Source of the DNA: Flavobacterium sp. ASV13
Lineage (GTDB): Bacteria; Bacteroidota; Bacteroidia; Flavobacteriales; Flavobacteriaceae
NCBI RefSeq assembly: GCF_000745775.1
Contig: NZ_JQJY01000001.1
Coordinates: 310,001 to 374,000, forward strand
Length of the DNA: 64,000 nt
Direction: 5' to 3'
The notes beneath the pieces were generated by a model. That model ran no database searches. It was not told where the DNA came from and saw nothing but the letters and a program-made list of their open reading frames with translations. This document shows positions 62,398 to 64,000 of the stretch, piece after piece. Positions within the stretch are counted from its first letter, which is position 1; each line of letters starts with the position of its first letter. Made by a program: the position numbers and the translations under genes.

Positions 62398-62733
62398 GTT
62401 CAAAACACTGAATAAAAGCAATTTTAATCATTAATAAAAAAGATTCTATATACCTTCGTTCTAATTCACTACGTTCTTGCTTTACATACTCAAATATTAC
62501 AAATTAAAAAATAGCCAATTCGACCAAACGTTAATTTCACTCCCAGAAATTAACTTTTAAACCACTTGTAGAAAAATATGAATTTAAAATAGAAATAAAA
62601 TTCCATTTTAATAAGTAGATCTAAAATCTAATTTCGGCTAGATTTGCTTTAAAATTAATCCTTCAAGCTTATAGGAAAATCACAATCATTAATTACGGTT
62701 CGAGTCCTATTCCTTCTACTACAAATAATTAGA
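62398..62733. other. Intergenic stretch with tRNA-like scraps
   Basis: GGTTCGAGTCCTATTCC (62698-62714) looks like a tRNA T-arm remnant. A second copy, GGTTCGAGTCCCGTTAT, lies at 62831-62847. No complete tRNA can be folded from either. Confidence 0.35.
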
Positions 62734-62767
62734 GACCTGAGAAACATAGATAACTCAGGCTTTTTTT
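62734..62767 (+). terminator. Rho-independent terminator next to a tRNA-like scrap
   Basis: CCTGAG / CTCAGG (62736-62741 with 62754-62759) is followed by a run of seven T. Placed after a T-arm-like remnant, it may be the terminator of a tRNA gene that has since been lost. Confidence 0.7.
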
Positions 62768-62987
62768 ATTTTTCGAGAGTTTCTCCTTCACTTTCTTAAA
62801 ATTTAGACATTTGTCTTAGCATAGAAAAATGGTTCGAGTCCCGTTATATTTTTACTTTAAATTAAAAAGTCTGCAAAGCATTAAACATTATAAGTTTTTT
62901 TCCAGATTCAATCATAGAGTCACTTTAACCAATCACTTAAAATATCGAGAAGACTTCAAGTTAGTATAAACTGAGTAGTAATTAATT

Positions 62988-64000
62988 TTATCTCTTCAAA
63001 GCAAAATGTCCTTTAAAAATTCGATTATCTTCCAATTTTATAACATACCAGTAATCAGCTGCCGGCATGTTTGTTCCTAAATAGGTGCCATCCCAACCTT
63101 GACTCATCGGACTTATTTGCTTAATTAATTTTCCATATCGATCAAAAATTTGAATGATAGTTTTCGAATCCGAAACTTCCTGTATACCTTCTACATTCCA
63201 GTAATCGTTATGAGAATCTTGATTTGGGGTGAAAAATTTAGGAATTCCAAATACAGCAACTTCTTTAGAAACAGTTCCACATCCGTTTTGATCTTTGATA
63301 TAAACAGTGTGGATACCTGCCCGAACATTTAAAAAAGCTTTTTCATTTTGATAGTAACCATTTTGATCATCTAATGCATAAACGTAATCACCATTTCCTG
63401 TAACTGAAATGGAAATAGTGTTAGATTCATCAACAACTGCAATAATATTTGATGCAATATCAGAGGCAGATACTTTTATTGTTCTTATTCTTGCACATTG
63501 TGTTTGTTTATCACGTACTTCAACAGTAAAAATCCCTTCCTGGTTTACTGTTAGATTATAATTAGTTTCAGCAGTAATTAAATTTCCATTAAAAGACCAT
63601 TGATAATTGTAATCATTCATTGTTTTCAAATCTAAAAGCCCGGCATCAATCTGCTTGGTAAAAGTAGGTAAATTACTGCACACTAATTCTTCTCCGTTTA
63701 GATTGATTTTCGGAACAGGATTTACTACAAATGCAATTACGGCACTCGCAGTACAGTTTGTATTATTTGGATTTACAACTTCTACTTTCACATTTTGAGA
63801 ACCGGTTACAAAAGGATTTGGAAGCGGGCTTGGCAATGGATTATTATTATTGTCATAATAATTAACTATCATTCCGGTTTGAGTTCCTAGTAAAGCAGTT
63901 TCAAAAGTTGAAGTATCAAAAGCATATTTTCCATCTTGCAGCAAGGGATCATCCTCATCATCACAGACTGTGAAGAGTCTCGGATCAATTGGAAATGCTT
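62988..64000 (-). CDS. Large surface protein with T9SS type B sorting domain (5' truncated by window edge)
   Basis: The frame stays open to the right window edge (AFPIDPRLFTVCDDEDDP precedes the first start-like TTG), so only the C-terminal ~337 residues are visible. They contain Ig-like/PKD-like repeats with Cys-rich Thr/Asn stretches. The last ~85 residues form a gliding-motility-type C-terminal domain: IPKFFTPNQDSHNDYWNVEG, IQIFDRYGKLIKQISP, WDGTYLGTNMPAADYWYVIKL. This is the T9SS type B signal of SprB-like adhesins and large secreted proteins. Confidence 0.88.
   Translation of the reverse strand, partial: AFPIDPRLFTVCDDEDDPLLQDGKYAFDTSTFETALLGTQTGMIVNYYDNNNNPLPSPLPNPFVTGSQNVKVEVVNPNNTNCTASAVIAFVVNPVPKINLNGEELVCSNLPTFTKQIDAGLLDLKTMNDYNYQWSFNGNLITAETNYNLTVNQEGIFTVEVRDKQTQCARIRTIKVSASDIASNIIAVVDESNTISISVTGNGDYVYALDDQNGYYQNEKAFLNVRAGIHTVYIKDQNGCGTVSKEVAVFGIPKFFTPNQDSHNDYWNVEGIQEVSDSKTIIQIFDRYGKLIKQISPMSQGWDGTYLGTNMPAADYWYVIKLEDNRIFKGHFALKR

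Noticed and set aside
10370..62400. Prophage or integrative conjugative element
   Set aside because: I see no integrase, relaxase, capsid, terminase or conjugation genes in the window, so only cargo-type cassettes are claimed.
62698..62733. A complete tRNA gene near the right end
   Set aside because: Only a T-arm-like stretch is present. Acceptor, D and anticodon arms cannot be found in the flanks.

Overview
The window is AT-rich bacterial DNA that reads as a Flavobacterium-like member of the Bacteroidota. The signs are the -33 TTTG / -7 TAnnTTTG promoters (for example at the tRNA-Arg gene), type IX secretion sorting domains (types A and B), DUF3570/DUF4266 proteins, many AraC and HxlR regulators, and protein sequences typical of flavobacteria.

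Region 1 (1-10.4 kb) looks like ordinary chromosome. It holds the 3' end of pheT and a convergent minus-strand operon (6983 to 921). That operon encodes a glycine-zipper protein, a CxxC knuckle protein, an acidic-repeat protein, two more unknown proteins, a subtilisin-like protease and a peptidoglycan-binding/SGNH hydrolase. A divergent operon follows with an unknown protein, a 7-TM protein, a NarL-type histidine kinase and its response regulator. Next come apt and a tRNA-Arg(ACG) with a textbook Bacteroidota promoter.

Region 2 (10.4-62.4 kb) starts exactly at the 3' end of that tRNA. It is divided by five further copies of a complex repeat with cores at 33354, 42458, 50312, 57200 and 61910. 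Every copy carries the tRNA 3' end and tRNA terminator, most with a conserved left arm and right arm. Three intact copies of a 56-59 residue ORF (33559, 50517, 62116) lie directly beside the right arms. I read these as att-like junctions of a tandem array of integrated cassettes (22.9, 9.1, 7.9, 6.9 and 4.7 kb) with no integrase of their own in view. Cassette 1 is a low-oxygen/stress island: FixL-like PAS kinase, CRP-type response regulator, Hsp20, BON proteins, a tandem universal stress protein, P-type ATPase, OsmC-like protein, beta-CASP nuclease, ATP-cone nuclease, stand-alone PEP-synthase ATP domain, DinD, LOG protein, VIT1-like transporter, and a thioredoxin/ApbE/DUF4266/DUF3570 operon. 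TGA-N6-TCA palindromes recur in five of its intergenic regions and probably form the regulon of the CRP-type regulator. Cassettes 2 and 4 are rich in short-chain dehydrogenases with HxlR/AraC regulators. Cassette 3 holds a LytTR regulator, a multi-PAS kinase, a receiver protein, a T9SS cargo protein and an NmrA/HxlR pair. Cassette 5 holds a sulfatase and a divergent membrane-bound AraC regulator.

Region 3 (62.4-64 kb) has tRNA-T-arm-like scraps, a terminator, and the 3' end of a large T9SS type B (gliding-motility-type C-terminal domain) surface protein that runs off the window.

All function calls come from reading motifs by eye. No database search, folding or alignment program was run.
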